DNA from: Haemaphysalis longicornis
Taxonomy: Eukaryota; Arthropoda; Arachnida; Ixodida; Ixodidae
Length of the DNA stretch: 64,000 bases
Direction of reading: 5' to 3'
Assembly (NCBI GenBank): GCA_013339765.2
Contig: CM023457.1
Coordinates: 48,567,847-48,631,846 of the forward strand
Numbering within the stretch: the first letter of the stretch is position 1; every line of letters begins with the position of its first letter. Position numbers and translations under genes: made by a program. Positions 12,236-23,766 of the stretch are shown here, piece by piece. The notes under the pieces are model-generated. The model did not search any database and was not told where the DNA came from. It saw only the letters and a program-made list of their open reading frames with translations.

Positions 12236-12459
12236 TTCGCTTACGCTTTGAACGTTGATCCTCGTGCGTCTTCTTCGGTTCCGGCAGTTTCCGCCGCCGT
12301 CCCTTTTCCGTCCAGGTTGCTCAGCTGCTCCTCGTCTCTGCTGCTCCGAGGCAGGTAGGGTGCTTGTCGACGCGGCTCGAAGGTAATCCTGGGCACGGCA
12401 CCATCGTTTTGTAGAGACGAGAGACAGAGCGGCTGTCGGAACACGCAGGTTTAATGGCG

Positions 12460-13017
12460 GAGTGGCGTTTCAGTGGACGTATAGCATGCAGGCGGGCGGT
12501 GGTGGGATGCAGAGCTGGACTGATTAGAAGACGACCCTGAGGTTGGCTAGGCCTTGTTCTTGGCAGGCTTCGGAGGACGGGCTCCAGTTGCTGGCGCAGA
12601 AGCCCCGCTGGCACCGGACGCAGAGGGCGGCGCCAAAGTCCTTGGAAGCCGTAGTCTGCCCCTTTCCTGCGGCTGCGTGATCAGTCTTGTTCTCAGGAAG
12701 AGTCTCCATCCTTTTCAGCGCGGGGCGTCCTTTCCCAGGTTCTGAGTGCACTATCGCATTCGACCGACGACGCTCCACCCAGCGGTTCTTGATTCTGGAG
12801 CCGCTTCTCGAAGCGGTCCTTCTGTGATCGCGTGCAAGGGGGCGAGTAGTCGCTGCTGCCCACCTTTGGGTCCGACGCTTGCATCGGCGGCTGCGCAGCT
12901 TCTTGAGCAGTCTTTGGCTTCTTCGCTGGGTGAGCAGACACGTTCGTGACGTTGCACTCGCTCAAGCTGACCGTGTATCGAAACCAGACGCCGCCCGTGG
13001 ACCGCTACGAGACGAAC
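12460..13017. other. Unassigned, probably element-derived
   Basis: Minus-strand frames run nearly continuously from about 12957 to 12410 in a Ser/Pro/Arg-rich composition with two stops near 12690. No domain recognised. Lies between two oppositely oriented BEL gag pieces. Confidence 0.3.
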
Positions 13018-13115
13018 ACGATGGGCAGCTTACTGCACGCGCAAATGCGAATCAAAGGAGTGGCCGCCAATCTAAAGACAACAAATGAACAAATGGAGCT
13101 GTTCATCACAGTGAA
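13018..13115 (+). pseudogene. BEL/Pao gag fragment on the opposite strand
   Basis: Plus-strand reading AQMRIKGVAANLKTTNEQME matches almost residue for residue the minus-strand gag at 12020-12090 (AQIKGIAANLKTTNEQMEL), followed by LFIT and then unrelated sequence. It belongs to the same gag family but a separate copy in reverse orientation. Confidence 0.75.
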
Positions 13116-15194
13116 CAAAGGGGGTTTTAGTGAGCGATGTGCAGTTCGCAAGTACAATGTCACACAGGTGGAAACCTTCAGTGTGCATGCAGGACAGTTG
13201 TTTAGGAGTACACATTCGGCAGACTTGTTTAGAGATGACTTCGTTAACTTCCTTTCAGTCAGTCACTAAATATGCTCCATGTCATCCATGCTGTCGCGCT
13301 CACCAGGTATTTCGCTTGCATTCTGTTTCTGTGTCCCATTAAAGCCTTTGAGTCGGGCACTCGGGCCGATAATCAGGGAACTTGTTGCTTCCATGCTAAT
13401 TTAGGCATAACAAAAGGCAAATGGCATGTATTTGGCCTGAAACCATTGCGCACTTCTCTTTGTAGCGTGAAGGCGCTTGGTGCAGCTTAGTAAGACAAAA
13501 ATGGCTGTCTCGCTACCATTGTATGTGTAGGATACGTCATAACAATCTGCAATTCCCAGTCGCTTGCGGTCAGTTCAAGATGTGGCACCGTCGCTGTCTG
13601 CAGAGGAAGGCTTACTACCACTGATCACTCTGGTGGCGATTTCACGCCTGCTTTTGAAGCTTTAAAGGCCCTCGTTCGCTTTAAATTGTCCTCTTCAATT
13701 CCAAGATTTGAGCATGAATTCCTTGCATTTTGCTGGAAAATGGTGCTGCTGATGGCAACATTTTGCGCTCATGTTTGTGGACCACGTGGACAACGCTCTG
13801 TCGGGCGACTGCGTCCCTCGCAGAGCGTTGTCAGAAAGCTGAACCCCTGCCCAGTGGTCTGAGGGAGCCTTGAAGAGTGGTCCCTTCTACCGGAACACTC
13901 AGTGTGACGGGGTTTCAGCCTGCACTGTGTGTCAACCAGGGAGTGCAAATTTTTTGTTACGCAGAGGCTTTTGTTACGTGCGGCTTCAATGTAAAAGCCT
14001 GAAAAAAAAAAAAAAAAAACCACGAGTGAAACGCGAGGATGTTGCTAAGGTGGCACGCGTGCCAAGCACAATGATGCCTCGTCGCACTCTCTCATTAACG
14101 GGCAACTGCAGGAGATGCGAACTCCTCTAGTTTTTGCATCTGTAGTTTTTTTTGTATCTACGACACCCTCAGACTGTGTGCGCTGTTGCAGTCGCACACA
14201 AATATCAACCATAACAAAATATAGACACCGGGATACTTGCTAGTGTTTGCGACCACAATCTCTGCAGGGTAATTTTTTTTACCGTGGCAGTTTCTCCAGC
14301 TAGGATATGGAAGAAGGGAAACACTTGCTCCCCGTTTACCAAAAAAGGCTTTGGTGGCCTTGCTTGTTTGATGAACTTTAACGGGGTCTATTGCTTCTCG
14401 GCAACTACTAATCAGTAGTAGTAATTGAACAGAAATCACATTTGTGCGGACATGTACGCACAAAAACCTTAAGAGAGAGAGAAAAAAGTTCTTATTGGCT
14501 CCTGGCAAGAGTGCAGTTCCCTATGAAGCCGGGTTAGCTTGCCGAAGCCTTCCCTTCCCACTAAAGGCCAAGGGTCAAGCAGGTAAATTTTATGTACTAG
14601 CTGAACCGAAAGGTTCCAGGTGCCACCGATGCACACACACATGTGCGTCTTCAGCAGCCAATGCGAACACAAATATAAGGAACAAATGAGCAGTTTATGC
14701 TTCTTGTGTGCGAGGCAATGGTGAACTCATTCCATAGTTTCATAAGGACAACAGCTGAAATCGGTTGCAGTATTCCTGCACACCAAGCTTATCATTCAAA
14801 TCCCATCTGCGGTGGAGCTACTCAAATGTGTAATACGTGGAAGAGCTACTGCAGATACAAAGATCCAATCGACGGAGACGTTGTAACACACCGGCGCCAG
14901 GGGCCACTATCAGACCCGCACTATCAGAAACATTAATGTTCCTGAAAATCGGAGGGTGGTATGTGCTCTAAGCATTCCCAAATGCACCATGAGTAAGACA
15001 AGAATGATTGTAGCTGCACAAGCCAAAGTTGTGCACAAACCGCTGTGGCGTAGAAACAGAAAAATGTATGTCCGTGGCCGAGCGAAAGGGCCAGGACTAC
15101 AAGAAATGACAAGTACAGAGAAGTTGTCCAACGCAAACACATCACGCTCTCAACCCTGCAAGCCAAGGTTGCGACACACACCGCAGTGAAGAAG
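13116..15194. other. No recognisable gene
   Basis: Includes an 18-base A-run near 14001-14018. Several short open frames on both strands show no domain signature. Confidence 0.3.
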
Positions 15195-15300
15195 TTGAAG
15201 TTGTTGTTGGAGTGATCTTGCCAGAGCTCCAGGATGGCCCGAATGGCTACCTGCCACCCAACAATGGTTTGCGGCTGTCGCTTGGCATCAAACTTCCATG
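15195..15300 (-). pseudogene. P-element (THAP9-like) transposase scrap
   Basis: Minus strand reads QTIVGWQVAIRAILELWQD. The same segment recurs at 25240-25330 as QTIVGWQITMRAILG, where it directly precedes the P-type 'LEN-FG' block. It is therefore taken as the helix before that block. Too short to classify alone; the repeat relationship carries the call. Confidence 0.45.
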
Positions 15301-15309
15301 ACTAGATTC

Positions 15310-15552
15310 ATGGAATGTGATCCTCGAGAAACTCAACTAGTTTGGCATCACCTTTCCGCCATCACCTTTGGTTCCTTTGTATGGCGGGGCATTGTGCCCA
15401 AGCAATTTTGTAGACGACCCCTTGGGCTTTTTCTTTTGGCGGCTGCTCTTTAGGTCGAGGTATGAGCCGTCCAAGAGTTGACACTGGCTTGTGGGAGATG
15501 ACAATGCCTTCCTTGCGAAGAATGCGGGATAATGTTTCACTCGTTCCTTTAA
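15310..15552 (-). pseudogene. Penelope-like element, GIY-YIG endonuclease region
   Basis: A single minus frame reads SETLSRILRKEGIVISHKPV, STLGRLIPRPKEQPPKEKAQ and GVVYKIAWAQCPAI, then two stops and KLVEFLEDH. Penelope-like retroelements end with 'GI-V--KPV-TLG--L-RPKD', then 'GVVYKI-C-DC---YIGET', the GIY-YIG nuclease start. Here the Cys-rich insert is degraded (AWAQC) and the YIGET motif is lost. A dead 3' fragment, same strand as its neighbours. Confidence 0.7.
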
Positions 15553-15941
15553 CATAGGGGAGGGAAATACGGGTGGGTCGGCGTGCGGAGGGGGGGGGGG
15601 CAGACGGCGGAGACAGGAGAGGGGTTGTTCTGCTTAGTTCTGCTCAAGTCTCAACGCAATGCAATTCTGATCGAGTGTACGCGGGCGTTTTTAAATGGAT
15701 GGTAAATTCTCCAATGCTCTTTCGCAGCTGCCATGGCAATTGCGATTTTGAGAACGCCAATATAGGTTATAACAGGCTATTTCACTTCTTTCAGATTGTT
15801 ATACGCCCTAACACATGGCATGTTGGAGTGTCATTTTACGATACTGGGGAAAATGCCTGTACAGGGAAACCCACAGCTGTCGTTGTCTTCCTCTCCGAGG
15901 CTGATGATGATTGGCTCCACATGGTCGCTTGTCCTCAATGC

Positions 15942-17328
15942 CTAGACAAGCTCAACAGCCTTGGCCCAGTTGTTTGGAGAAACATTCTCAGCTACTGTGA
16001 TGAGGAGCTTCCGCACACTGTTAATCTTGAAGTCAGTGTTCAGCCTAGCAACTTCACTTTTCATCTGCACCCAGATCAGCTCGCAGTGGTATGGTGGCAA
16101 CCTCAGAACGACGCACCCAGCCTTTTCTGCCGCGACATCAACTCTGAACTTCACAAACTGGTCTTTCACCGGCGCCACCAGTTTAAGAAGCTGTTTCTTT
16201 GTCATCGTTGCATCGCACGAGATACCTTTTGATGTCAGCCAGGCTAGTATGTCAGGCTTGCGTGAGGACATGGTCGGGACGGTCTCCAGGCGCCTGGAGT
16301 GGTAGGACGCCTTGTCCATGACGACAACACTACCCTGGGGCAGCTTAGTGAGAACAGAGTCAAACCAAGCCCTCGAAATGCTCGCCGTCCATTTCCTCGT
16401 GATAGTCTCCCGACTTCGTTCCTTTGAAGACGGACAGGCAGCCTGTCAACAAAGCCGTCCTCGTTGCCGATGTGGGTGACTATCAGCCGCGCTCCTCTTC
16501 CGGATGGCTGTTTGAGACCAGTTGTCAAACCACTGCTGGAAAGCGTCCTCAGACGTTTTCACTGTCTCGTCCCTCCAAGCCTTCGTCACGGTGTGGCCAG
16601 CGTTTACCCAAGTTTCGCCTGTGTAGAACACCTTGCGGTGCTGCTGCCTGTACTCAGCGATCTGACGAAGGTACCTCTGCCGCCAAATCAACACGTCCTG
16701 ATGCTCGATCATCATCGAGTTTCGTTTCGCGTTTCTTGAAGACGAAGACGATGTCGCTCAGAAGGCGGCGGATGGTCCACGTTCGAAGGCTGGGGAGATG
16801 CTCACTCCTCCGAAATTCTTCCGCAATCTTCTGTGCAGAGGAGGCTCGTTGCAGCCGGAAGAGATCGTTCACAATGTTTCTCAGCGCGCACAAAGTGAAG
16901 CCGTCATACATCGCAGTGCGGCGTCTGTGGTTCTCGCTTCCGGGCCTTTTCTGCGAAGGTGTTGTCAGCTTCCCGCCCGTCGCCTTTGCTTTGGATTTGA
17001 TGTCCAAAATCTTCCAAAAACTGACACTGGTGTGCTCGCTTGTCGTACGCCAAGTTTCTGTCACGCCAATGTGCGGGTGCTCCTCTCGCAGCTTCATGTA
17101 GACGTTCAAAACTGTATGCTGAACGTGGCGACAAAGAACAACGCCGCTGCAGTTCTTCCTGTACAGATGCTTTCGGCGTTGATGGGCTCTTTGGGGGAGG
17201 TGAACTCGCCTCAGACCGCTAACGCGACGAAGAATCTGGAGTCGAAGAAACAGTAACAAATGCGGCTGCAGGTGGCACTGCGTAGTCATTATCCGCCAAA
17301 GAAAACCGACCTCGTACGAGACGTCCAT
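15942..17328 (-). pseudogene. DDE_3 (Tc1/mariner-superfamily) transposase, inactivated
   Basis: Frames joined across about 1.4 kb give a cut-and-paste transposase. N-terminal part: LRNIVNDLFRLQRASSAQKI near 16860. Core: KVFYTGETWVNAGHTVTKAW near 16620, GLKQPSGRGARLIVTHIGNE near 16490, then VVMDKASYHSRRLE at 16319, and LRLPPYHCELIWVQMKSEVA near 16080. The catalytic Asp of 'YTDETW' is Gly; the second Asp (MDKAS) is kept. The third acidic block, normally 'PPYHC-LNPIELIW', has lost four residues. At least two frameshifts (near 16330 and 16450). No terminal inverted repeats located. Confidence 0.8.
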
Positions 17329-17969
17329 GTTGGAAAATGAGATGGGGGAAAATGCGGGGACAAAAATACAATGCGCGAAGCAAAAAGGCCACTATACGAT
17401 AATACTTCGTAATTTCAAAGCTAGTGGATAATGCATACGTGTGTAAAATACAGCATGTAAGCCATATAAAGTAAACTGAACTTTGTTTTTCTTAATAAGG
17501 TTCTGTTTTGTCATTTTTGCACCGGGTTTTGACTGGGAGTGGCAATTTTTTTATGAAATTTTTACGTTTTGATACACGTTGGTTGTGGTAATGTATCTCA
17601 CATTAAAATTTTTAAAATCCCAAGAAACATTACGTTTACTTGTTTTGTTTGGGGGGTTCTTTATTTTGTGCTTCCAAAAATATTCGCAGTAACGCACTCT
17701 TTGCGCTGAGCGGAGGAACAGCCGGTTGCGGTGATGAGGCACAAGGGCAGCTTCCGGTGCCGTTCTTAAGTTGTAAATTTATGCGCTAAGTACTTGAGTT
17801 GCTCTGCTTGCCTTCGTGTTAGAGAAGGTTTTTTTTTTATGTGCCACTTTGCGGGTTTTGGAACTAGTTGCAAGTTATGAGTTGATTTGTAAAGCTCCTC
17901 AATGTGCTCCCAGTCAACTACACTGGCTCCGATGTGCAACTTTGGAGCTTAACATTGTTACGCATTGTT
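17329..17969. other. No recognisable feature
   Basis: AT-rich sequence between the DDE_3 and piggyBac elements. An upstream TIR of the DDE_3 element may lie here but was not identified. Confidence 0.25.
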
Positions 17970-20718
17970 TTAACTCTTTGCGTACCGGGCGAAAAGTGCC
18001 TTTTTTTGTGGGTTCTGGTAATTTTTTTTAATGAAAAAACTGTTGGGCAAAAAATATATAAAGAACACACAAATGAACTCAAATAGATTCTCTTTTTATT
18101 GATGTAACTTTTTGAAATTGTAAAGAGAGAAAATGCAAAATAGAAATTGTCAAATTAGACATTTTGGGTAATTTTACACAAAATTGCAAAAATGCTCTTT
18201 ATAACTTCAAAGAAAAATTTTAGAAAAAAAATTCTGTGAAAATATACAATGTTTTCTGCGTTTCTTAACAATGTTTCTCTAAAAAAAATTAAAGCCCTAA
18301 CTTGAGCGGTTCTTCTGAGCTACAAAATTTGTTTACAGGGCTTCAAAAACCATGGAGGAAAAAGCTTTTTTTCGATTGTTTTTAGGTAAAGATTTTCATT
18401 GCAAAAACTCTTGGGCGCAGAATATACAGAATGCACATTAAAATAAACGCTAAAAAGACGTGCTTTCTAACAATATAAATTTTTATACCAAAGGCAAACA
18501 ATTAAGGAAACAAAATTTAATTGGGTGAAGACCAACGTTTTGCCAAAGATTTGGGAAAAAATTTGAATATAAAATTTAGAAAATTTATCCAAAAACCCAG
18601 CACTTTTCGCTGGTCTTTTTAAATGCCAGGAAAGCAGTTCTAAGCACTACATTGAAAAGTTTGCGTATACACTAAATTAAGTTTTCTCTCTGTAGCACTT
18701 CTTGCAATTGAACGCCTTCTCCGTTCTCTCTGGTTGGTGCTCAGTGCCAGAAGGAGGTGGGGGGGGGGAGGAGGGGCCTGAACACGAGGTCTACGTGGTG
18801 CGTCTTCGAGTTCGAGGAGCTGTTGTACTAGTTCCATGCGGAACGCCAGCTGGTCGTACCGAGAAACTCTAGAGAGCTCTTCTATCTCAGGGTGCCGCTT
18901 CCTGTGAGCTTGAAAAATGACATGGCTGTTCACTGCCGCAATGTCAATACAGTGAAAGAAGAGAGTTTTCCACCGCGGGGACGCACTCTTGGAGCACATT
19001 GTAGAACCCTATCAGCTGATCGGATTTGTCCACCCCAAGCATCCCTGCGTTCTACTCGTCAATGAGCTTCGGTTTGGTGATGGAAATCTGTTGCCATCTG
19101 TTATCCTTCTTCTCTCTCCTTTTGGGGACAACATGCTTGTTGGCCGTATGCATAGTGCTCATCATGCTGACGACACGACGGTCCTTCCACTGTAGGTACA
19201 AAACACCGTTGTCCCGCAGCCAGCGCTCTTTCCCTCTCTTCGCCTTTTTTTCCCAGGTGATATCTTTGAGGTCACGGGGAAAGCCACGGCGATCTTTCCG
19301 AGTTGTGCCACAGGCAAATGTCTTGCATTTAAGCAAATGCAAAAAAAGGGCCATTGAGGTGTAGAAGTTATCCATGTAAATGCAGTACCCTTGCTCGACG
19401 TAGTTCTTGCACAATCCGGTCACAACGTCAAAGGCCAGGCCTTTCGCACTGGGTTTTTCACGTCTTCCCGTGTACAAGAACTGAATGGTGTAGCCAGTTC
19501 GGGGGTCTGCAAGAACCCATAACTTGAAGCCCCATTTTGTTACCTTGTCCCTGCTGTACTGGCGAATTCCTGAGCGGCCTTTGGATTTTACCATTCGCTC
19601 ATCCACTGAAAGTTCCCGGTATGGCTGGGAAAAAAATTGCGGAGCAATCATTGATGTGCTGAAGGGGCCACGAAATTTTGTCCAACTTTTCTCCACCACC
19701 TGTACTTGTCAGTCGCGGGGTCCCGAGATGTGCAGCATACCCAAGAGCGCCCAAAAACGAGTTCGAGGCATAATCTTAGGCGGAACAAGGCCAGAGAACA
19801 AGCTTGATCCGCTCCAGTAGAGGTGAAGTCACGGGACGTACCATGATTCCCATGTACAGCAGCAGACCAATGAACTTCAGCATCTCTGCTGGAGTGACTT
19901 CCTTCCATGAGCCTGTCAGGCTCGCTGTAGCTCGGTTTTTCTTAGGATCATCATCCAGGCGTACTTGTTCGTATTCAAGCAGATCAGTTCGATCACTTGC
20001 GTAGTAAAGAAAAGCTTGAAAATATCCATGGCTCTCAGGAAGGCGCGTCGCCGCTGCGAAGCTCGAGGCAGAAAGTGGATACCCGGCCCTCCCTGTCGAT
20101 TCGAAGGCGACAACTCAAACTCCGTTGCCGAGGCGGCAGCGAGCTTCTTGGGACCATCAAACCATGTGAAACTGAGTCACGTGCAAGATAAATAGAACCA
20201 GGGTGTCGCGACACTGATAAACCAGCGAACCGGCATGTGGAGCGCTCAATAGAAAACCGGCTTACAAATGAGCAGAAACAAAAGCCGCTAGCGTCACCAT
20301 GTTGGCGCCGCTGAGTTCCAGGGCTGGTGTCGTCATCGCACGCATGAACTCAAGTCTGACAGATCGAAATCATCAAAAAACAGCTGCTGCTAGTAAGTCC
20401 CAAACATCCACCGAAGATTGAGTGGAATCGCAACGATTTGCGGCGTTGGGAGCGAGGTGAGCTCGTGGGCGCAGCCATCTCCACGGCAACTACACCGCGT
20501 ATTCGCTTCTCCCGGTGGGCTTTTAAAAACCGCCACAGCCGCCACCTGGCTCAAAAAATACGACTACACAGCAAATGAAAGCTTATTCTCCTGCTACACG
20601 GCAGATGGCGCCAAACGTTTCAAATCGCCCGGCCGACTTTCAAATAAGCTTTTTGAAAATTCCGATCGATTCGATCGCTCATGATCGAAATCTCGCGTGC
20701 GGTACGGAAAGAGGTTAA
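17970..20718 (-). mobile_element. piggyBac element with both TIRs and TTAA target site
   Basis: TTAA at 17970-17973 is followed by CTCTTTGCGTACCGGGC. On the other side TTAA at 20715-20718 is preceded by the inverse, reading inward CCTCTTTCCGTACCGCAC. The tips match at 14 of 17 positions once one extra tip base is allowed for. TTAA duplication is the hallmark of piggyBac insertion and the enclosed gene is a piggyBac transposase, so these are the true ends; element length about 2.74 kb. A subterminal GCGAAAAGTGC at 17989 recurs inverted at about 18602, a possible transposase-binding feature. About 600 bp of AT-rich non-coding DNA separates the left tip from the gene's 3' end. Confidence 0.85.
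18640..20180 (-). pseudogene. piggyBac transposase (DDE_Tnp_1_7), degraded
   Basis: Minus-strand pieces in order. FDGPKKLAAASATEFELS and MDIFKLFFTTQVIELICLN (about 20150-19970) are the N-terminal domain. TPAEMLKFIGLLLYMGIMV near 19880 follows. The core at 19699-19052 holds ELSVDERMVKSKGRS (first Asp), GYCIYMDNFYTS (second Asp), then NAGMLGVDKSDQLIGFYN near 19020 (third Asp). A coding tail with a polyproline run ends near 18640. All three catalytic Asp residues survive. A stop replaces the residue before NAGM (about 19052) and frameshifts lie near 19940 and 19700-19780, so no active protein can be made. Confidence 0.9.
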
Positions 20719-21328
20719 AGCGGCGAGGCGCACCAGAGATGAAGTATATCCGTTCGCCACTAACCTCAAAAACAAAACAAAAAAAGGCTGTTCAGCGTCG
20801 CGGCCTAAGGGGGGGCAGCTAGGAGACTTAGATTAATGGAGGCCTGATCGCAAACCATGGCCTTGACAGACATGTTGATGTCGACGATGTACAAGTATAA
20901 CCTGTGAATGCTTTACAACAGACGGAGGGCGCGATGTGTGAGCTATGGTAAATGCCGCTGGCTGAACCCTCCAGCAATCACCAGCCATCACAAGTATGGC
21001 TCGCTGACAATAGTGCTGTGGCGCCACCTAATACCACAACCTGTGCAAATCTGGGCACAAGAACAGAGGCTGCACCACAGAAAAGGGCTTTTTTTAAGGC
21101 TATTGCTTCGAGGACTGAGGTATAAACCTGGTTATTCTCATTGTAAGCGTGGAAACAATGCCATAATGATATATATTATAGAGGCTAGAAAGGTTTTCCA
21201 GTGTCCGGACCAGCAGGAAAAGGGTATAATGTTTCCCGATCCCGCTGGGAGGGGGTGCTGCCGCTCGCTGGTGAGCGCCCAACTAGGGCACTTGCGCGGT
21301 ATTGCAGTACCAAAACTTGCTATAAGTG
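20719..21328. other. No recognisable gene
   Basis: Flanks the piggyBac element on the right. Only short open frames. Confidence 0.3.
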
Positions 21329-21369
21329 TTTTTTTTTTTTTTTTTTTTTGCTGCTGCTGCTGCTGCTGT
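21329..21369. repeat. Poly(T) plus (CTG)n microsatellite
   Basis: Twenty-one T residues followed by about six GCT/CTG triplets. Confidence 0.95.
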
Positions 21370-21599
21370 TTCGCTTGTGGCACGCTCTTGATTAGTTTGC
21401 ATTGCCCTGTTAGCCAGGCGATTTGAGGTCAAAGGCCAGCGCTCGCTTCGGCAGGAAGTACGCGAACGTTGCTTGCGGGCTCCGCCGTTGTGGCTCTCCT
21501 GAGCCCCGAAAATGAGTTGCGGGGATTTAACAGTAGAGGTGACCGCCACGAGATTTATTTTTTCCTTCAAATGTTTTCACCACCACCTACACCGAAAAG

Positions 21600-22650
21600 T
21601 CGTTAGCCTGAACTCTGCCAACGCGCTATTCTTTGAATGCCTTTAAAATGCCCAGATTTCTCGGCCAGGATTGTAGCTTCAAGTAGGTAAACTTGGACAG
21701 GAGAGGGGCCTGCCTTCACGTTCCCTCTAGATGAAAATACGCCGAGTATTTGGGTCCATTCCCCTAAAAAAAAAGTAATTATTGCAAAGTTAAGGACACA
21801 AGCAATATTTTTATTTTGGTTCATAAGAAACAAGCATATGAAGGCTGAATCATTGATGCTACTGTTAAACCACATGTGACATTTATGTTGCATGATTAAC
21901 TGAAACTACCCACCTTGGAAAGGCTGGAACATTATAACCAGTCCACGGTTCGCTCTGAGAAGTTCTTGCTGTCTTGTTCCGTGAATGTCACCGAGGGTCT
22001 ACGAAGCCAGTCATTTCTCCCGACGCTTTTACTCCAATATTCTCGGAAAGTTTCAGTTCGTCGAAAAGAAGTCCGCCATGAACACTGAACTCATCCTGTA
22101 TCCTTTGTTTTTTTGCTCGAGTGCTGAAAACACCTTGGGGTTGAAACCAAATGAACTTTTGAATGCCTCCATGTGCTTGTCAGGGCGTGATTTACTTGGC
22201 AGTGCCATTATCTGATGTCTTCTAATATGCTCGTATAGCTGTGGGCTCTTCATGCGCATCAGGAGACTATTCCAGAACCCACAGCTTGTCGTAAGTCATG
22301 CCACGGCTTGACTTTCTGGACGCAGCCTTAAAGCAGGTTCTTACAGCTAATCGTTGTTTACGCGGTATAGCCACTGATTTTTCCGCTCGAAAGCTGTGCT
22401 GGCCACAGATTCGTCCAAAAGCCGCAGCTTTTCCACGTTTTCTTGAGCTCTTGCGAGCTTTCTTTTTGTGCGGAACAGCTGAACAGATTTCCTTACAGCT
22501 CGCTGCCTGAACTTGGGTTTGGACTGTTGCTTCTGCCTGGTTTGCTATCAGCTTCCCTGTGTACTTACAACGCAAGCACTGCTTTCCTTCAGCTGTTGTG
22601 ACACAGCACGTGTGCGCATATAGTACGCTGCACCAAACTTTGTGCACTGG
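21600..22650 (-). pseudogene. P-element (THAP9-like) transposase, N-terminal half with intron
   Basis: Minus order: KARKSSRKRGKAAAFGRICG and GMTYDKLWVLE (about 22470-22270), SPQLYEHIRRHQIMALPSKS, SSFGFNPKVFSALEQK (22240-22110). A frameshift near 22090 leads to DEFSVHGGLLFDELKLSENI, EMTGFVD, RANRGLVIMFQPFQ (to 21914). A GT-AG intron at 21764-21913 (donor G|GTGGGT, acceptor after a T-tract) joins in frame to GEWTQILGVFSSRGNVKAG and LLEATILAEKSG. This is the catalytic N-half of P/THAP9 transposases; the THAP finger, GTP-binding insertion and C-terminus are absent here. The retained clean splice junction shows the gene structure of the family. Confidence 0.85.
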
Positions 22651-23499
22651 CCTGACTTGAGGGGCTCTATATCACACCCAGGGCACAACAACAGGGCATC
22701 AGCCTTCTTTAAAGCCGCGGGCTGCATCACTTTCGTTGGCCACAAAAAAATTCATCAACCTTGACGTTGCGGCAGTATATGCGGCACAGTGGTGTTTCCG
22801 CTTGTTCTGGAGTCACCGGTTCAGAACACTCGGTGAACGTCAAGTACATTCCCCTGTTTCCAAACGAATGTGCCATCCAAAACAAAGCGGTCCAGGGTCA
22901 TTTGTCAGCACAATTTTTGTACAAAAGCCTGACGGCGGTGAGACGTTGCTGGGGTGCCGGGAAGGCTCTGAGGCACATTGTTGCGGAAATGTCATTACAG
23001 ACTAGCATATGAAGAGGGGACCATTTTATGAAAATGTATGGATGTTATCACCATTACAAACCGACAAGAATACCGTGCCCAGGTGCCACTGAGAGAAGAC
23101 ATATTCATTCGGGCAAGAATTCAGGCCGGAGCCTAAACCTATTAAAAGGAAACTACGAACGCTATCTGTATGTTGTAAACCACACTACATTGCATAGTAG
23201 GATAATGCAAGACTACCTAAGATGTCTTGAGAACCCACCACTGTTTGCTGGCAAGTTTACACGCCAGTGAGCGGCTCACGCCGGCCAACCATGCAGGAGA
23301 AGCAGTGGACCACACGTTCAGGGTGCAAGACAACGTAGCATGCACATTATGTTTACTCTTAAACAAAACAAACCATTTTCTCATAAGAACAATAGTAATC
23401 TTGCTCTATGTGCGCACTTAATGCCGATGTGAAGTGTTAACCTTTAAACTTGTCCACCTGAATTCCTGACACCGCCTGAAACTGCACCTTTATCCAATT
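22651..23499. other. No firm gene
   Basis: Could contain upstream P-element sequence; no THAP cysteines were recognised. Confidence 0.25.
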
Positions 23500-23766
23500 T
23501 ATCCAAGTTTCAGTTGACAAAACGCACGTGCCAGCATAGGCGGACGCGGCAAAACATCTGTACGAACCTCTGGTGGCACTGAGTGGAACAGAATGTGAAG
23601 GAAGTAATGCTAAACAAGTGGCGGAACAAGACGTCACATACGCGGGGCAGGTGCGTAGTGGCTTCAGTCATTGCAAGAAAGGTAACCTCAAGGTCTTGGC
23701 CAGCAGCAAAAGCCCCCTCTGATGGTACACTTAAATGTCCAGAAAGCTTGCTGGGCACATGGGTCT
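23500..23766 (-). pseudogene. P-element C-terminal tail, left of the TRIM insertion
   Basis: Minus frame reads KLSGHLSVPSEGAFAAGQDL then EVTFLAMTEATTHLP. It lines up with the 'GGLLYPS--LF-LV--LE--F' block that follows the 'YYLAGYVARK' block in P-type transposases (compare 60313-60807, GLLYPSVELFAFVEALEDVF). The preceding block lies beyond the LTR element at 24895, so this is taken as the continuation of that copy. Confidence 0.6.

Larger units (their letters stand above)
9697..12459 (-). mobile_element. BEL/Pao LTR retrotransposon, internally deleted
   Basis: Minus-strand order is LTR end, primer-binding-like site, gag, integrase, LTR. A ~45 base block starting TGTAGAGACGAGAGACAG is present at 9697 and again at 12410, so both LTR outer ends finish in CTCTACA. 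Just inside the upper copy the minus strand reads TGGTGCCGTGCCCAGG, a plausible tRNA primer site. Beside the lower copy it reads GGGCGGGAACC, a purine tract next to TGTAAAA, suggesting a 145 base LTR at 9697-9841. The upper LTR cannot be followed past about 12459. Most of gag, the protease, reverse transcriptase and RNase H are missing between 11770 and 11722, so the copy cannot be autonomous. The integrase core is replaced by unrelated GC-rich DNA. Confidence 0.7.

Noticed and set aside
9697..12459. A full LTR pair for the BEL element
   Set aside because: Only the outer ~45 bases match between the two ends; the upper LTR cannot be followed further, so only one LTR length is proposed.
15573..16232. 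219-residue plus-strand open frame as a gene
   Set aside because: It is the shadow of the DDE_3 transposase on the opposite strand and begins in a G-run.
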